Below are positions 35,865-45,131 of a stretch of 64,000 nucleotides of DNA, one piece after another. Positions within the stretch are counted from its first letter, which is position 1. Each line of letters opens with the position of its first letter. The notes under the pieces were generated by a model. That model searched no databases. It was given only the letters and a program-made list of their open reading frames with translations, and had not been told where the DNA came from. Origin of the DNA: Cellulosimicrobium funkei (GTDB taxonomy: Bacteria; Actinomycetota; Actinomycetes; Actinomycetales; Cellulomonadaceae); contig NZ_JNBQ01000005.1 of assembly GCF_001019615.1 (NCBI RefSeq), forward strand, positions 119,917 through 183,916, read 5' to 3'. Both the position numbers and the translations under genes were made by a program.

Positions 35865-35962
35865 GGGAGAGACCGCCGCCGACGCCGGGCCCGCACCCGG
35901 GAACCCCGCGCCGGAGCCGGTCGCGCACGACCGACCGCAGCCGCCCTCCCAGGGGAGCACCG

Positions 35963-37204
35963 ATGCCCACCACCCCGATCATGCCCGGAGTCACCGAGCC
36001 CACCTACGACCTCGCGACCCCGCTCGACCTCGACTACGCCGGCGCGTTCGCCGACGCGACCGAGGAGGACCGCGCCCACCAGCAGCGCGTCCGGCAGTTC
36101 GTCCAGGACGAGGTGCTCCCGGTCATCGACGACTACTGGGAGCGCGCCGAGGTCCCCTTCGACCTCGTCAAGCGCATGGGCGAGCTCGACCTGCTGCGTG
36201 ACGGCGTCGACGTCGAGGGCCGCCCGCGCGTGAGCCTGCTCGGCGCGGGCCTCGCCGCGATGGAGATGTCGCGCGGCGACGGCTCCGTCGCGACGATCTG
36301 CGGCGTCCAGGGCGGTCTCGCGCTGCGCAGCATCCAGATGCTCGGCTCCGACGAGCAGCGGGCGAAGTACGCCGAGCCCATGGCGCGCGGGGAGATCCTC
36401 GGCGCGTTCGCGCTCACCGAGCCCACCCACGGCTCGGACTCCGTCTCGCTCGAGACCACGGCGCGCAAGGAGACGCGCGACGGCGTCGAGGGCTACGTGC
36501 TCAACGGCGAGAAGAAGTGGATCGGCAACGGGTCGTCGGGACACATCACGGTCGTGTGGGCGCGGCTCGTGGGTGACGGCGGTGACAACCAGGTGCACGG
36601 GTTCGTCGTGCCGCAGGACACCCCGGGCTACACGGGCACGACCATCACCGGCAAGGTGTCGCTGCGCGCGATCTGGCAGGCGCACGTCGTGCTCGACGAC
36701 GTGTTCGTCCCGGCCGAGAACGCGCTGCCCGGCGCGCGGTCGTTCAAGGACACCTCGCGCGTGCTCTTCGCGACGCGCCTCGGGGTGGCGTGGGCCGCCG
36801 TCGGGCACGCGGTGGCCTGCTACGAGGCCGCGGTCGCGTACGCGAAGCAGCGCGTCCAGTTCGGCCGCCCGCTCGCCGCGAACCAGATGGTGCAGGAGCG
36901 CCTCACCAAGATGCTCTCGACGATCACGCAGCTCCAGCTCCTGGTCGCGCAGATGACGCGGCTCGACGAGGCCGGGACGCTCACCGGGCCGCAGGCGTCG
37001 CTCGCCAAGTACACGTGCACCCGCGGGGCGCGCGAGGTCGCCGCGAGCGCGCGCGACCTGCTCGGCGGCAACGGGATCCTGCTCCAGAACCGCGTCGCGC
37101 GGCACTTCGCGGACGTCGAGGCCCTGCACACGTACGAGGGCACCGAGTCCGTCCAGGCGCTCATCGTCGGGCGCGACATCACGGGCGTCTCCGCGTTCGT
37201 CTGA
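35963..37204 (+). CDS. Acyl-CoA dehydrogenase (glutaryl-CoA dehydrogenase-like subgroup)
   Basis: 413 residues with the complete ACAD fold: FALTEPTHGSDSVSLET (FAD and substrate loop), LNGEKKWIGNGSSG, FGRPLAANQMVQERLTKM and YEGTESVQALIVGR, whose Glu is the likely catalytic base. Closest in style to the glutaryl-CoA dehydrogenase/long-chain branch. It oxidises an acyl-CoA at C2-C3 using FAD; chain specificity is not readable. Followed 106 bp later by a thiolase, so a beta-oxidation-type pair. Confidence 0.92.
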   Translation: MPTTPIMPGVTEPTYDLATPLDLDYAGAFADATEEDRAHQQRVRQFVQDEVLPVIDDYWERAEVPFDLVKRMGELDLLRDGVDVEGRPRVSLLGAGLAAMEMSRGDGSVATICGVQGGLALRSIQMLGSDEQRAKYAEPMARGEILGAFALTEPTHGSDSVSLETTARKETRDGVEGYVLNGEKKWIGNGSSGHITVVWARLVGDGGDNQVHGFVVPQDTPGYTGTTITGKVSLRAIWQAHVVLDDVFVPAENALPGARSFKDTSRVLFATRLGVAWAAVGHAVACYEAAVAYAKQRVQFGRPLAANQMVQERLTKMLSTITQLQLLVAQMTRLDEAGTLTGPQASLAKYTCTRGAREVAASARDLLGGNGILLQNRVARHFADVEALHTYEGTESVQALIVGRDITGVSAFV

Positions 37205-37310
37205 CGGTCCCGAGGGCGCACGCCCTCCCCCCGCTCCCCGGCGCCGCTCGCCCCTCCTCGCGGCGCCGGGGCTTCCCCTTCTCTCCTGCCCTTCTCCCCG
37301 GACGGACCCC

Positions 37311-38540
37311 ATGAGCACCGACGCCACCCCCCTGCCCGACGCCGCCGTCACCCCCGAGGACGAGGTCACTCCGGTCCTCCTGCACGGCGCGCGCACCCCG
37401 TTCGCGCGCTTCCGCGGGGCGCTGGCCTCGCTCTCGGCCGCCGAGCTCGGCGCGCACGCGATCCGCGGCGCCCTCGCGGCGTCGGGCGTCGCGCCCGAGC
37501 AGGTCGACACGGTGATCGTCGGGCAGGTCGTGCAGGCGGGCGCCAAGCAGGGCCCCGCACGCCAGGCCGCGATCCTCGCGGGCCTCGGCTGGGACGTCCC
37601 CACCGTGACGATCAACAAGCTGTGCCTCTCGGGGCTCACCGCGATCATCGACGCGGCCCGGCTGATCCGCACCGGCGAGGCGAGCGTCGTCGTCGCGGGC
37701 GGGCAGGAGTCCATGACGAACGCGCCGCACCTGGTGGTCGGGTCGCGCGCCGGGTTCGCGTTCGGCGACGTGACGATGGCGGACTCGCTCACGCACGACG
37801 GCCTGAACGACCCGTTCAGCGGCGAGGTCATGGGCGAGCTCACCGACCGCGGCTGCGCGACGCGCGGCATCGGCCGCCCCGAGCAGGACGCGTTCGCGCT
37901 GCGCTCGCACCAGCGCGCCGCCGCCGCGCGCGACGCCGGCCGCCTCGCCGAGGAGATCGCGCCGGTCGAGGTGCCGCAGCGACGGGGCGAGCCGGTCGTC
38001 GTCGAGCACGACGAGGGTGTGCGCGCCGACACGACGCTCGAGGCGCTCGAGCGCCTGCGCCCCGCCTTCGTGAAGGACGGGACCATCACCGCCGGGTCGA
38101 GCTCGCCGCTGTCCGACGGCGCGGCGGCGGTCGTCGTCGCGAGCCGTGCCTTCGCGAAGCGCAACGGCCTGCAGTGGCTCGCCGAGATCGGTGCGGCGGG
38201 CCAGGTCGCGGGACCCGACAACTCGCTGCACTCCCAGCCTGCGCGGGCCATCGAGGCCGCCGTGAAGCGCGAGGGGATCGCCGCCGCGGACCTCGACCTC
38301 GTGGAGATCAACGAGGCGTTCGCCGCGGTCGCGCTGCAGTCGGTCGCGGACCTCGGCATCGACGCGGACGTCGTGAACACCGACGGCGGCGCGATCGCGC
38401 TCGGCCACCCCGTCGGCGCCTCGGGCGCCCGCCTCGCGCTGCACCTCGCGCTCGCACTGAGGCGCCGTGGCGGCGGCATCGGTGCAGCGGCGCTGTGCGG
38501 CGGCGGCGGGCAGGGAGACGCGCTGATCCTGCGCGCCTGA
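37311..38540 (+). CDS. Acetyl-CoA C-acyltransferase (thiolase)
   Basis: 409 residues, typical thiolase length. Catalytic features are all present: active-site Cys in NKLCLSG, GQESMTNAPHL, EINEAFAAVAL, GHPVGASGAR and CGGGGQGDA. It cleaves 3-ketoacyl-CoA or makes acetoacetyl-CoA. Probably transcribed with the acyl-CoA dehydrogenase from the promoter at 35.8 kb. A hairpin terminator follows. Confidence 0.94.
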   Translation: MSTDATPLPDAAVTPEDEVTPVLLHGARTPFARFRGALASLSAAELGAHAIRGALAASGVAPEQVDTVIVGQVVQAGAKQGPARQAAILAGLGWDVPTVTINKLCLSGLTAIIDAARLIRTGEASVVVAGGQESMTNAPHLVVGSRAGFAFGDVTMADSLTHDGLNDPFSGEVMGELTDRGCATRGIGRPEQDAFALRSHQRAAAARDAGRLAEEIAPVEVPQRRGEPVVVEHDEGVRADTTLEALERLRPAFVKDGTITAGSSSPLSDGAAAVVVASRAFAKRNGLQWLAEIGAAGQVAGPDNSLHSQPARAIEAAVKREGIAAADLDLVEINEAFAAVALQSVADLGIDADVVNTDGGAIALGHPVGASGARLALHLALALRRRGGGIGAAALCGGGGQGDALILRA

Positions 38541-38598
38541 CGCCCTCGTCGGGCGCAGCGCGACCCCGCCGCACGCGCTTGCCCGCGCGAACGATCCG

Positions 38599-38626
38599 AC
38601 CCTGGTGCACGATGCTGCACCAGGGT
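38599..38626 (+). terminator. Hairpin terminator after the thiolase
   Basis: ACCCTGGTGCA pairs perfectly with TGCACCAGGGT over a 6-nt loop, followed by TT. 58 bp beyond the thiolase stop. Confidence 0.7.
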
Positions 38627-38745
38627 TGGCGCGCTTCGGTCGCCGCGGTGTGACGCAGATCGCGCCGAGGTCGGCCGAAACCGCGTCATGGATCGCGTCG
38701 GGCGCGGTCTCTCTCCCTGGAACCGCCCCCGACGAGAGGACCGTC

Positions 38746-38874
38746 ATGACCACCGTGACCGAGGCAGCCCGCCGCACCGCGAGCCGCGCGCGCCACTCGC
38801 ACCTGTCCGCCGTCGCCGTCGCGCTCGTCGGCCTTGCCGCCGGGTTCGCCGCGGCGCCGTACCTGCTCGGCTGA
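38746..38874 (+). CDS. 42-residue membrane peptide
   Basis: Starts after GAGAGGA: MTTVTEAARRTASRARHSHL, then one membrane helix ending AAPYLLG. The Shine-Dalgarno and compositional fit make it likely real, but no family is known. Stand-alone gene with its own upstream spacer of about 120 bp after the thiolase terminator. Confidence 0.55.
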   Translation: MTTVTEAARRTASRARHSHLSAVAVALVGLAAGFAAAPYLLG

Positions 38875-39015
38875 CGGTCAGGCCCGCCGGCGGGCACCGG
38901 AGCCCAGCGCGGTGTGGGGCGGCGGGCCGTGCAAGGATCGTCGTGGTGACGGTCTCGTCGTTGAGAAGAGGCTTCGGGCCCCTTGCCGGGGCTCAGACGT
39001 GAGCCCGTTGAGGCG

Positions 39016-39039
39016 CTGGACCGGCTGCAGCCGGTCCAG
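39016..39039. repeat. Perfect 24-bp palindrome
   Basis: CTGGACCGGCTG followed directly by its complement CAGCCGGTCCAG, loopless, in the 215-bp gap between two small genes. It could be an operator or, as RNA, the terminator of the minus-strand zinc-ribbon gene, whose stop is 50 bp away. Confidence 0.6.
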
Positions 39040-39089
39040 TGTCTCGACGTCGGCCGTCGCGAAGCTGCGCGGTCTCCCGCGCACGGACG

Positions 39090-39305
39090 TCACCCCATGA
39101 AAGCCCGGCAGTGCGGGCAGAGGCACACGGTCTCCCTCGCGGCGATGCCGGTGACCCGGCACAGGTGCTCGCACACGATGCTGACGTGGTGCGGGACCGC
39201 GGAACCCGGGATCGCACCCCACGCGATGATGTGCAGGACGCGGGCGCGCGCAGGCGCGCCGCAGTCCGGGCACGTCACGCCGACCCACTTCTCGATGACA
39301 CTCAT
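39090..39305 (-). CDS. Small zinc-ribbon-like protein
   Basis: 71 residues with two CxxC knuckles: TCPDCGAPARARVL near the start and CLCPHCRAFMG at the very end, separated by a hydrophobic centre with His residues. The layout suggests a small zinc ribbon. No family or partner recognised. Confidence 0.6.
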   Translation of the reverse strand: MSVIEKWVGVTCPDCGAPARARVLHIIAWGAIPGSAVPHHVSIVCEHLCRVTGIAARETVCLCPHCRAFMG

Positions 39306-39372
39306 GCGGAGTCCATCGCCTGACAGTACGCCCCTCCCCCGCGCGGTACGCCCCGGGGGGTCGGGGCGCTCC

Positions 39373-39882
39373 TCAGACGTCCGGCGTGGCGCCCGGCCGT
39401 GCCGAACCCGGTGCCCGCAGCGCGAGCCGTTCCTCGAGGCGGTCGAGCAGCGGGACCTGGCCCGCGACGACGAGCCCGCGGGCTCGAGCGAGCGGGAACC
39501 AGCCGGCCCGGTCGAGCTCGGGGAACTCCTGCATCCGCCCCGAGCGCGGCGGCCACTCGAGCGCGAACGTGTTGCTGGAGATCGCCGTGACGTCGAGGTC
39601 CGCCTCGCGCGCCCACGCCGCGACGATCTTGCCGGCGCGCTGGCGCACGGTGCCGAGGTCCAGGTCAGGCGCCTCCGCCGCGGGGGCCGGGACGCCGAGC
39701 TCCTCCGCGAACTCGCGCAGCGCCGCGGCGTGGCCGTCCTCGCCCGGCTCCACCTCGCCCTTGGGGATCGTCCAGCCGCCCGCGTCCTTGCGCGCCCACA
39801 GCGGACCGCCCATGTGCCCGAGGAGCACCTCGACGACGTCGTCACGGAACCGGTAGAGCACGAGCCCTGCTGACTGCTTCAC
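39373..39882 (-). CDS. Nudix hydrolase
   Basis: 169 residues. The Nudix box is intact: GEVEPGEDGHAAALREFAEE followed by LGV (GX5EX7REXXEEXG), near residues 42-64. N-terminal QSAGLVLYRFRDDVVEVLLGH and the VDWF-like GWFPL segment fit a DNA-mismatch/diadenosine-type subgroup (NUDIX of the bis(5'-nucleosyl)-tetraphosphatase style). It hydrolyses a nucleoside diphosphate linked to another moiety; substrate unknown. Confidence 0.9.
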   Translation of the reverse strand: MKQSAGLVLYRFRDDVVEVLLGHMGGPLWARKDAGGWTIPKGEVEPGEDGHAAALREFAEELGVPAPAAEAPDLDLGTVRQRAGKIVAAWAREADLDVTAISSNTFALEWPPRSGRMQEFPELDRAGWFPLARARGLVVAGQVPLLDRLEERLALRAPGSARPGATPDV

Positions 39883-40060
39883 CCCTCCTTCCTACACAGC
39901 CGACGGCGGGACGGCCCGTCGGGGCCGGGTCGCCGCCCCGTCGGCGGGTGAGCCGCGAGCCCGGTCCGGGGCGCAGAACCGGTGCGCGCCCGCCCGGAGC
40001 GTGTGGGTGGCGCGGCGTAGCGTCGGCCGTCTCAGGACCAGAACGCAGGAGGGGACGACC

Positions 40061-40456
40061 ATGACCACGCCGAGCGTCACGCACCTCAACCCTGCCGGGC
40101 TGCACCGCAACCCGGCGTTCTCCCAGGGCACGATCGTCGAGACCGGTCGCACGCTCTACGTCGGCGGCCAGAACGGCACCGACGCGGACGGCGCGATCGT
40201 CGAGGGCGGCATCGCGGCCCAGACGGCGCAGGCGCTGCGCAACGTCCTCGCCGTGCTGGCCGAGGCCGGCGCCGGGCCGGAGGACGTCGCGCGGCTCGCC
40301 GTCTACCTCGACCCCGAGGCCGACCTCATGGAGGGCTTCGCCGCCGTCGGCGAGGTCTGGGGCCCGCACCCGGCCGCCGTGACGGTCCTGCGGGTCGGGA
40401 TCGGCCGACCCGGCGCGCTCGTCGAGATCGAGGCGGTCGCGGCACTCCGGCCGTGA
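40061..40456 (+). CDS. RidA/YjgF family protein
   Basis: 131 residues from an ATG preceded by GCAGGAGGGG. RidA signatures: FSQGTIVETGRTLYVGGQNG, QTAQALRNVLAVLAEAGAG, PHPAAVTVLRVGIGRPGALVEIE (in part). RidA enzymes hydrolyse reactive enamine/imine intermediates from PLP enzymes. The catalytic Arg position (V-x-R near residue 110) appears as VLRVG. Confidence 0.88.
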   Translation: MTTPSVTHLNPAGLHRNPAFSQGTIVETGRTLYVGGQNGTDADGAIVEGGIAAQTAQALRNVLAVLAEAGAGPEDVARLAVYLDPEADLMEGFAAVGEVWGPHPAAVTVLRVGIGRPGALVEIEAVAALRP

Positions 40457-40517
40457 CGCCCCTCACCTGACCCCGTCTCCACGGGCGTGGTTCCGCGCCC
40501 CCCGCTACTGTCCGGGG

Positions 40518-41228
40518 GTGCCCGCCGAGCCTGCCCCACGCCGCTCGCTCGGGCGCGCCCTGGGTCGGGCCGCGGCGTACGGGGTCGCGGCGTCCGTCCC
40601 CGTCCTCGTGCTCGCGTGGCTCGTGCGCGCGGAGTCGGGGCTCGTCGTCGACGCCGACCGGGCTGCCGTCGCTGCGGCGACCCGGTTCACCGGCGAGCGG
40701 CCCGCGTTCGAACGCACGCTGCTCGTGGGCCAGGAGGTGCTCGCCGCTCGGTGGATGAACCTCGCAGCGATGGGCGTGTGCCTCTGGGCCTGGCGACGCC
40801 GCGGCCTCGGGTCGCGCGCGGCCTGGGCTGCGGGAACCATCTGGGGCGCGTGGGCGCTCGGCCTCGGGGCCAAGGAGCTCGTCGACCGCGCGCGGCCCGT
40901 CGTCGAGGACGCGGTGACCGTCGTGCCCGGGTCCAGCTTCCCGTCCGGGCACGCGATGAACGCCGCCGCCGTCGGGGTGAGCCTCACGGTCCTGGTGTGG
41001 CCCCTGCTCGGGCGCCGCGGCCGCGTCGCCGTGGTGAGCGGCTCGACCGTGCTCGCGCTCGTCACCGCGGCCGACCGCGTGCTGCTCGGCGCGCACTACC
41101 CGTCCGACGTCGTCGGCGGGATCCTCTTCGGCGGCGCCGTCGCGGGGGCGTCCGCCGTCGGCTACCACGGGTGGACGTCCGCCCGGACCGCCCGCTCTTC
41201 CGGCTCCGCTCCCGGGAACGAGGTCTGA
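40518..41228 (+). CDS. PAP2 superfamily phosphatase (membrane)
   Basis: 236 residues from GTG. Three-part phosphatase signature: KELVDRARP (KX6RP), SSFPSGHAMNAAAVG (PSGH) and DRVLLGAHYPSDVVGG (RX5HX3D). Membrane helices surround these, as in lipid phosphatases such as undecaprenyl-diphosphate or phosphatidylglycerophosphate phosphatases. It overlaps the next PAP2 gene by TGATG. Confidence 0.9.
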   Translation: MPAEPAPRRSLGRALGRAAAYGVAASVPVLVLAWLVRAESGLVVDADRAAVAAATRFTGERPAFERTLLVGQEVLAARWMNLAAMGVCLWAWRRRGLGSRAAWAAGTIWGAWALGLGAKELVDRARPVVEDAVTVVPGSSFPSGHAMNAAAVGVSLTVLVWPLLGRRGRVAVVSGSTVLALVTAADRVLLGAHYPSDVVGGILFGGAVAGASAVGYHGWTSARTARSSGSAPGNEV

Positions 41229-41923
41229 TGCATCCCTTCGTGCACCGCTACGAGCTCGACACGACCCGACCCACCGCGAAGGAGGTGCTGCGCGACGTCG
41301 GGCTCCGGGCGTTCCTCCCCGGCGCGGTCCTGTGGGTGCTCATCGTCGCGACCGGGTTCCTCGTGACGGGTCCGCTGGGCGACCTGCCCGGCGAGGTCGG
41401 GGTGAACCGCTGGCTGGAGGAGCGGCGCACGCCCTTCTGGGACAGCGTGACCGACGTGTTCTCCCTCATCGCGACGACCGAGTTCATCATCGGCGGGACC
41501 GTGCTCACGATCCTGCTCGTCTGGTGGCGCACCCGGCAGTGGTGGTTCGCCGTCGTGCCCGCGCTCGCCGTCGCGCTCCAGGCCCTGATCTTCCTCACGT
41601 CGTCGATCGTCGTGGGGCGCGAGCGCCCGGACGTCTCGCGGCTCGACGAGGCGCCGCCCACGTCGAGCTTCCCGTCGGGTCACACCGGCGCGTCCGCGGC
41701 CTTCTACCTGACCCTCGCGCTGCTCGCGCAGCGCATCACCCACCCCGTCCTGCGCGTCGTCGTCACGGTCCTGTGCTGCCTTGTGCCGCTCGCGGTGGGC
41801 CTCTCGCGCCTCTACCGCGGCGCCCACGGCCCGGCCGACGTCGTGGTGGGCCTGATCAACGGCATCGTCTGCTGCGTGCTCGCCTGGAACTACCTGCGCC
41901 GCGACGTCCGCGCGCAGCGCTGA
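41228..41923 (+). CDS. Second PAP2 superfamily phosphatase (membrane)
   Basis: 231 residues with about six helices and the PAP2 signature: VGRERPDVSRL, SSFPSGHTGASAAFYL, SRLYRGAHGPADVVVG. Coupled to the preceding PAP2 gene but clearly diverged from it. Two adjacent lipid-phosphate phosphatases suggest a role in wall-lipid carrier or phospholipid recycling (inference). Confidence 0.9.
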   Translation: MHPFVHRYELDTTRPTAKEVLRDVGLRAFLPGAVLWVLIVATGFLVTGPLGDLPGEVGVNRWLEERRTPFWDSVTDVFSLIATTEFIIGGTVLTILLVWWRTRQWWFAVVPALAVALQALIFLTSSIVVGRERPDVSRLDEAPPTSSFPSGHTGASAAFYLTLALLAQRITHPVLRVVVTVLCCLVPLAVGLSRLYRGAHGPADVVVGLINGIVCCVLAWNYLRRDVRAQR

Positions 41924-41970
41924 CAGAGGCGGACTCTGCGCGGAGAGAGCGCTGGTCTGCACATCCCTCC

Positions 41971-42018
41971 CACGACGACGGCGGGCCCGGTCTTGAGACC
42001 GGGCCCGCCGTCGTCGTG
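41971..42018. terminator. Strong bidirectional terminator
   Basis: A 23-bp perfect inverted repeat (41971-41993 against 41996-42018, arm starting CACGACGACGGCGGGCC) with a minimal loop around TTGA. Lies between the converging PAP2 operon and the chitinase gene. Confidence 0.85.
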
Positions 42019-42062
42019 CGGTGGTCGTCAGGGCGATGCGCGCGCCCGGGCGACCCGTCAGA

Positions 42063-43814
42063 TCACGCGCAGAGGCCCACCGGGTCCCACGAGCCCCACG
42101 TCACGGACCCGGGCAGCTCACCCTTGGTCCACCACTGGGCCGTGTAGTTCACACCCGCGCGGGACACGGTCTGACCGCCGGTGTAGACGGCCTCGCGCGA
42201 CCAGGCGGGAGCACAGTCCGCGACCGCGACCTCGGGCGCCGTGCCGCACGGGCCGATCTTCTTCCAGGCGCTGCTCGCGCCGGGCTCCTGGTTGCGGGTC
42301 CACCACTGGGCCTTGTACTCCGACCCCTCGTGCGAGACGACCTCGCCACCGGTGTAGACGCCGGTGCCGTACCAGGGCACGGCGCACTCGTCGGCCACGC
42401 CCGGGCCGGGGGTCGCCGCGCGGAGCGTCGAGCCCAGCGCGTCACCCAGCTCGTTGCGGTAGTCGCCCGAGAGGTCCCACCACATCGCGCCACCGTAGCC
42501 CTGCGTCGCGACGAACTCGGCCTTGGCCGTGACCGACGCCGGGTCGTCGTAGCTCCACCACTGGTCGCCGTTGTACAGCCAGCTCGCGCCGATCTCCGGG
42601 TCGAAGAACTTCTTCCCGCCGAACGAGCGCAGCTCGGCGTACGTCTTGGTGCCGACGTACCCGGCGGCGGGCTGCCAGCCCTGCGTGCCGTCCTCGACGC
42701 CGTACCAGCCGTGCCCGTAGGCGGCGAGGCCGGCGTTGACCTGTGACGGGTCCGCCCCCGCGTTGACGTACATGCCGAGCGCGCCGTCGAGCCCGAGTCC
42801 CCAGTTCTGCGTGCCGTCCGGGTGCAGGTTGCCCTGGTGGCCCGTCTGGTTCGGCACCCAGCCGCCGTGGAAGTCGTAGCCCTGGACGTTGAGGAAGTCC
42901 ACGACCGCGAACAGGCGCGGGTCGAGCCAGCCGCCCTGGCCGGCGTTCCAGCCACCCGCCGGCGCGAACGCCGTCAGGAGGTAGTCCTCGCCGTTCGCCG
43001 CGCCGCGCGCGTCGAGCTCGGTGCGGAACTCCTCCATGAGGAGCAGGAAGTTCTCCTTGTCCTCGGGGCGGGCGTTCGCCGTCTCGCCACCGGTGACCGG
43101 CCACTCCCAGTCGATGTCGATGCCGTCGAAGATGCCGGCCGCTGCACCCGGGCCGCCCTTGCCGTCGACGACCGGCAGGTTCCCGTCGATGTACAGGTCG
43201 AGGCACGAGTCGACGAGCGCCGTGCGGCCCTCGGCCGTGGACGCCGCCTCGGAGAAGTTGTCGGACCAGGTCCATCCGCCGAGCGAGATGAGGATCTTGG
43301 TGTCGGGGCTGACGGCCTTGAGCTTCTTGAGCTGGTTGAAGTTGCCCGCGAGCTTCTGGCCGGGCTTGTCGGCCTTGCCGTCGACGGAGTCCTTGGCCGC
43401 GACCTGCGCGACGAAGTCGTTGAGCGGGTCGCCCTCGCCCGGGACGTCGGCGATGTCGCACACGAGGTCGGTGGTGACGTTCCCGAACGCGTAGTTGATG
43501 TGCGTGAGGTCCTCGATCGCGCCGGTGCGAAGGAGGTCGACCACGTGGAAGTCGCGGGTCACGCGCGAGTCGGCCATCACGTAGCCGACGCTGCGGAACC
43601 CGTTGATGTCCGACGGTCCGGCGACGGACGCCGCCGGCTTGGCCGTGGGCTGCGGCGCCGCCACGGCGGGCGACGCGAAGGTCGCCGCGGTCAGGGCGAG
43701 CGCCCCGGCGACGGCGGTGGCGGCGACGACGCGCGAGCGGGCGGTCGGTGCGGGCGAGGTCTTGGCGAGCGAGCGGCCCGAGGAGGCCGCGCTGGGTGTC
43801 GATCGATCGTTCAT
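42063..43814 (-). CDS. Secreted GH18 chitinase with two chitin-binding modules
   Basis: 583 residues. Basic N-terminus, hydrophobic core and AVAAPQP-type signal cleavage near residue 53. GH18 barrel about 72-480: SLGGWTWSDNFSEA, then the catalytic DGIDIDWEW at 230-238 with Glu237 as proton donor, GYDFHGGW, GYGGAMWWDLSGDY. Two C-terminal CBM5/12-like modules of about 45 residues follow (each AVYTGGQTVSRAGVNYTAQW-type with paired Trp and a final Cys). It cleaves chitin outside the cell. GAGG stands 5 bp before the ATG. No clear DasR-type operator seen. Confidence 0.95.
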   Translation of the reverse strand: MNDRSTPSAASSGRSLAKTSPAPTARSRVVAATAVAGALALTAATFASPAVAAPQPTAKPAASVAGPSDINGFRSVGYVMADSRVTRDFHVVDLLRTGAIEDLTHINYAFGNVTTDLVCDIADVPGEGDPLNDFVAQVAAKDSVDGKADKPGQKLAGNFNQLKKLKAVSPDTKILISLGGWTWSDNFSEAASTAEGRTALVDSCLDLYIDGNLPVVDGKGGPGAAAGIFDGIDIDWEWPVTGGETANARPEDKENFLLLMEEFRTELDARGAANGEDYLLTAFAPAGGWNAGQGGWLDPRLFAVVDFLNVQGYDFHGGWVPNQTGHQGNLHPDGTQNWGLGLDGALGMYVNAGADPSQVNAGLAAYGHGWYGVEDGTQGWQPAAGYVGTKTYAELRSFGGKKFFDPEIGASWLYNGDQWWSYDDPASVTAKAEFVATQGYGGAMWWDLSGDYRNELGDALGSTLRAATPGPGVADECAVPWYGTGVYTGGEVVSHEGSEYKAQWWTRNQEPGASSAWKKIGPCGTAPEVAVADCAPAWSREAVYTGGQTVSRAGVNYTAQWWTKGELPGSVTWGSWDPVGLCA

Positions 43815-44095
43815 GAAGGCCTCGTTGCTCTTCGGCCCGGGCTGGGGATCCCGGGATTTGTTCGGTCTCCTGCAACGTACCTGGACGAAGGTGTTTACGC
43901 CAGGGTCCGAACGAAATTCGCCCGCACGGAGATTCCTGCGCTGGACGGCCCACTCGGGGCCGGTGGACACCCGTCCAGGAGTCGGCGACCCTCTGCCCGG
44001 CCAACGGCCGAACACACGCTCCCGCGTCACCGTCCGCCGAGACGTCCTAGCCTGGAAGCGGCCCGTACTTCTCATGCGACGCACGCGACGAGGGA

Positions 44096-45118
44096 GTGAC
44101 TGCGGTGAGGCAGGAGCGGAGCGACATCCAGACCGGCGAGACGAGAACCGGGACAGGCGGGATCCAGGCAGGCACGACCGCAAAGGTCGCGGTGGTCGGG
44201 GCTGGCTCGGTCGGGGCCACCCTGGCCTACGCCGTCCTGATCCGCGGTGCGGCGCGGGAGGTGGCCCTGTACGACGTCGACACGGCCAAGGTCCGCGCAC
44301 AGGCCCTCGACCTCGCGCACGGCATCCAGTTCATGCCCATGGCGCGCGTGGAAGGCTCCGACGACGTCGCGGTGTGCGCGGGAGCGGACGTCGTCGTCGT
44401 CACCGCGGGAGCCAAGCAGCAGCCCGGCCAGACGCGCATCGACCTCGCAGCCCGGACCGTCGGGCTGGCACGCACGCTCATGCCCCAGCTCGTCGAGGTC
44501 GCGCCCCAGGCCGTGTACCTCATGGTCACGAACCCGGTGGACGTCGTCACCTACGCAGCCCTGAAGTACTCCGGGCTGCCGCGCGCGCAGGTGCTCGGAT
44601 CCGGCGCGGTGCTGGACTCCTCTCGGTTCCGGTACCTCATCGCGGACCACGTCGGCGTGGCCGTGCAGAACGTGCACGCGTACGTCGCCGGCGAGCACGG
44701 CGACACCGCCGTGCCGCTGTGGTCGTCCGCGACGATCGGCGGCGTGCCGCTCCTGGAGCTCGACCCGTTCGACGGGCGGGAGCCGCTGACCCAGGAAGTC
44801 CGCGACGCCATCGCGCACGACGTCGTCCATTCCGCCTACGACATCATCGCGGGCAAGGGCGCGACCGCCTATGCGATCGGCCTCGCCGCCTCCCGGATCG
44901 TCGAGGCGATCACCAACGACGAGCACCGCATCATGCCTGTCTCCTCGCTCGTGAGCGCGTACCGCGGCATCGACGACGTGTGCCTCTCCGTCCCGACCAT
45001 GGTCAGCCACGACGGCGCCGGGGCCCTGCTGCCGACACCCCTGTCCGACGCGGAGCTCACCGCGCTGCACCGGTCCGCCGACGCGCTGCGAGCCGCGGCA
45101 GCCGAGGTCGGGCTTTGA
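44096..45118 (+). CDS. ldh: L-lactate dehydrogenase
   Basis: 340 residues from GTG, with about 25 residues of extra N-terminus before the Rossmann motif VAVVGAGSVGATLAYAVLIR. Active site: DLAHG, VVTAGAKQQPGQTRID (substrate loop with Arg), VTNPVDVVTY, and GEHGDTAVPLWS carrying the catalytic His. Reduces pyruvate to L-lactate with NADH. Divergent from the chitinase with a 280-bp intergenic region. Confidence 0.94.
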   Translation: MTAVRQERSDIQTGETRTGTGGIQAGTTAKVAVVGAGSVGATLAYAVLIRGAAREVALYDVDTAKVRAQALDLAHGIQFMPMARVEGSDDVAVCAGADVVVVTAGAKQQPGQTRIDLAARTVGLARTLMPQLVEVAPQAVYLMVTNPVDVVTYAALKYSGLPRAQVLGSGAVLDSSRFRYLIADHVGVAVQNVHAYVAGEHGDTAVPLWSSATIGGVPLLELDPFDGREPLTQEVRDAIAHDVVHSAYDIIAGKGATAYAIGLAASRIVEAITNDEHRIMPVSSLVSAYRGIDDVCLSVPTMVSHDGAGALLPTPLSDAELTALHRSADALRAAAAEVGL

Positions 45119-45131
45119 GGGGAACGTGCGG

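Noticed and set aside
43815..44095. DasR or similar operator in the chitinase promoter
   Set aside because: No ACTGGTCTAGACCAGT-like palindrome; only a loose CCTGG...CCAGG pair near 43875-43905.
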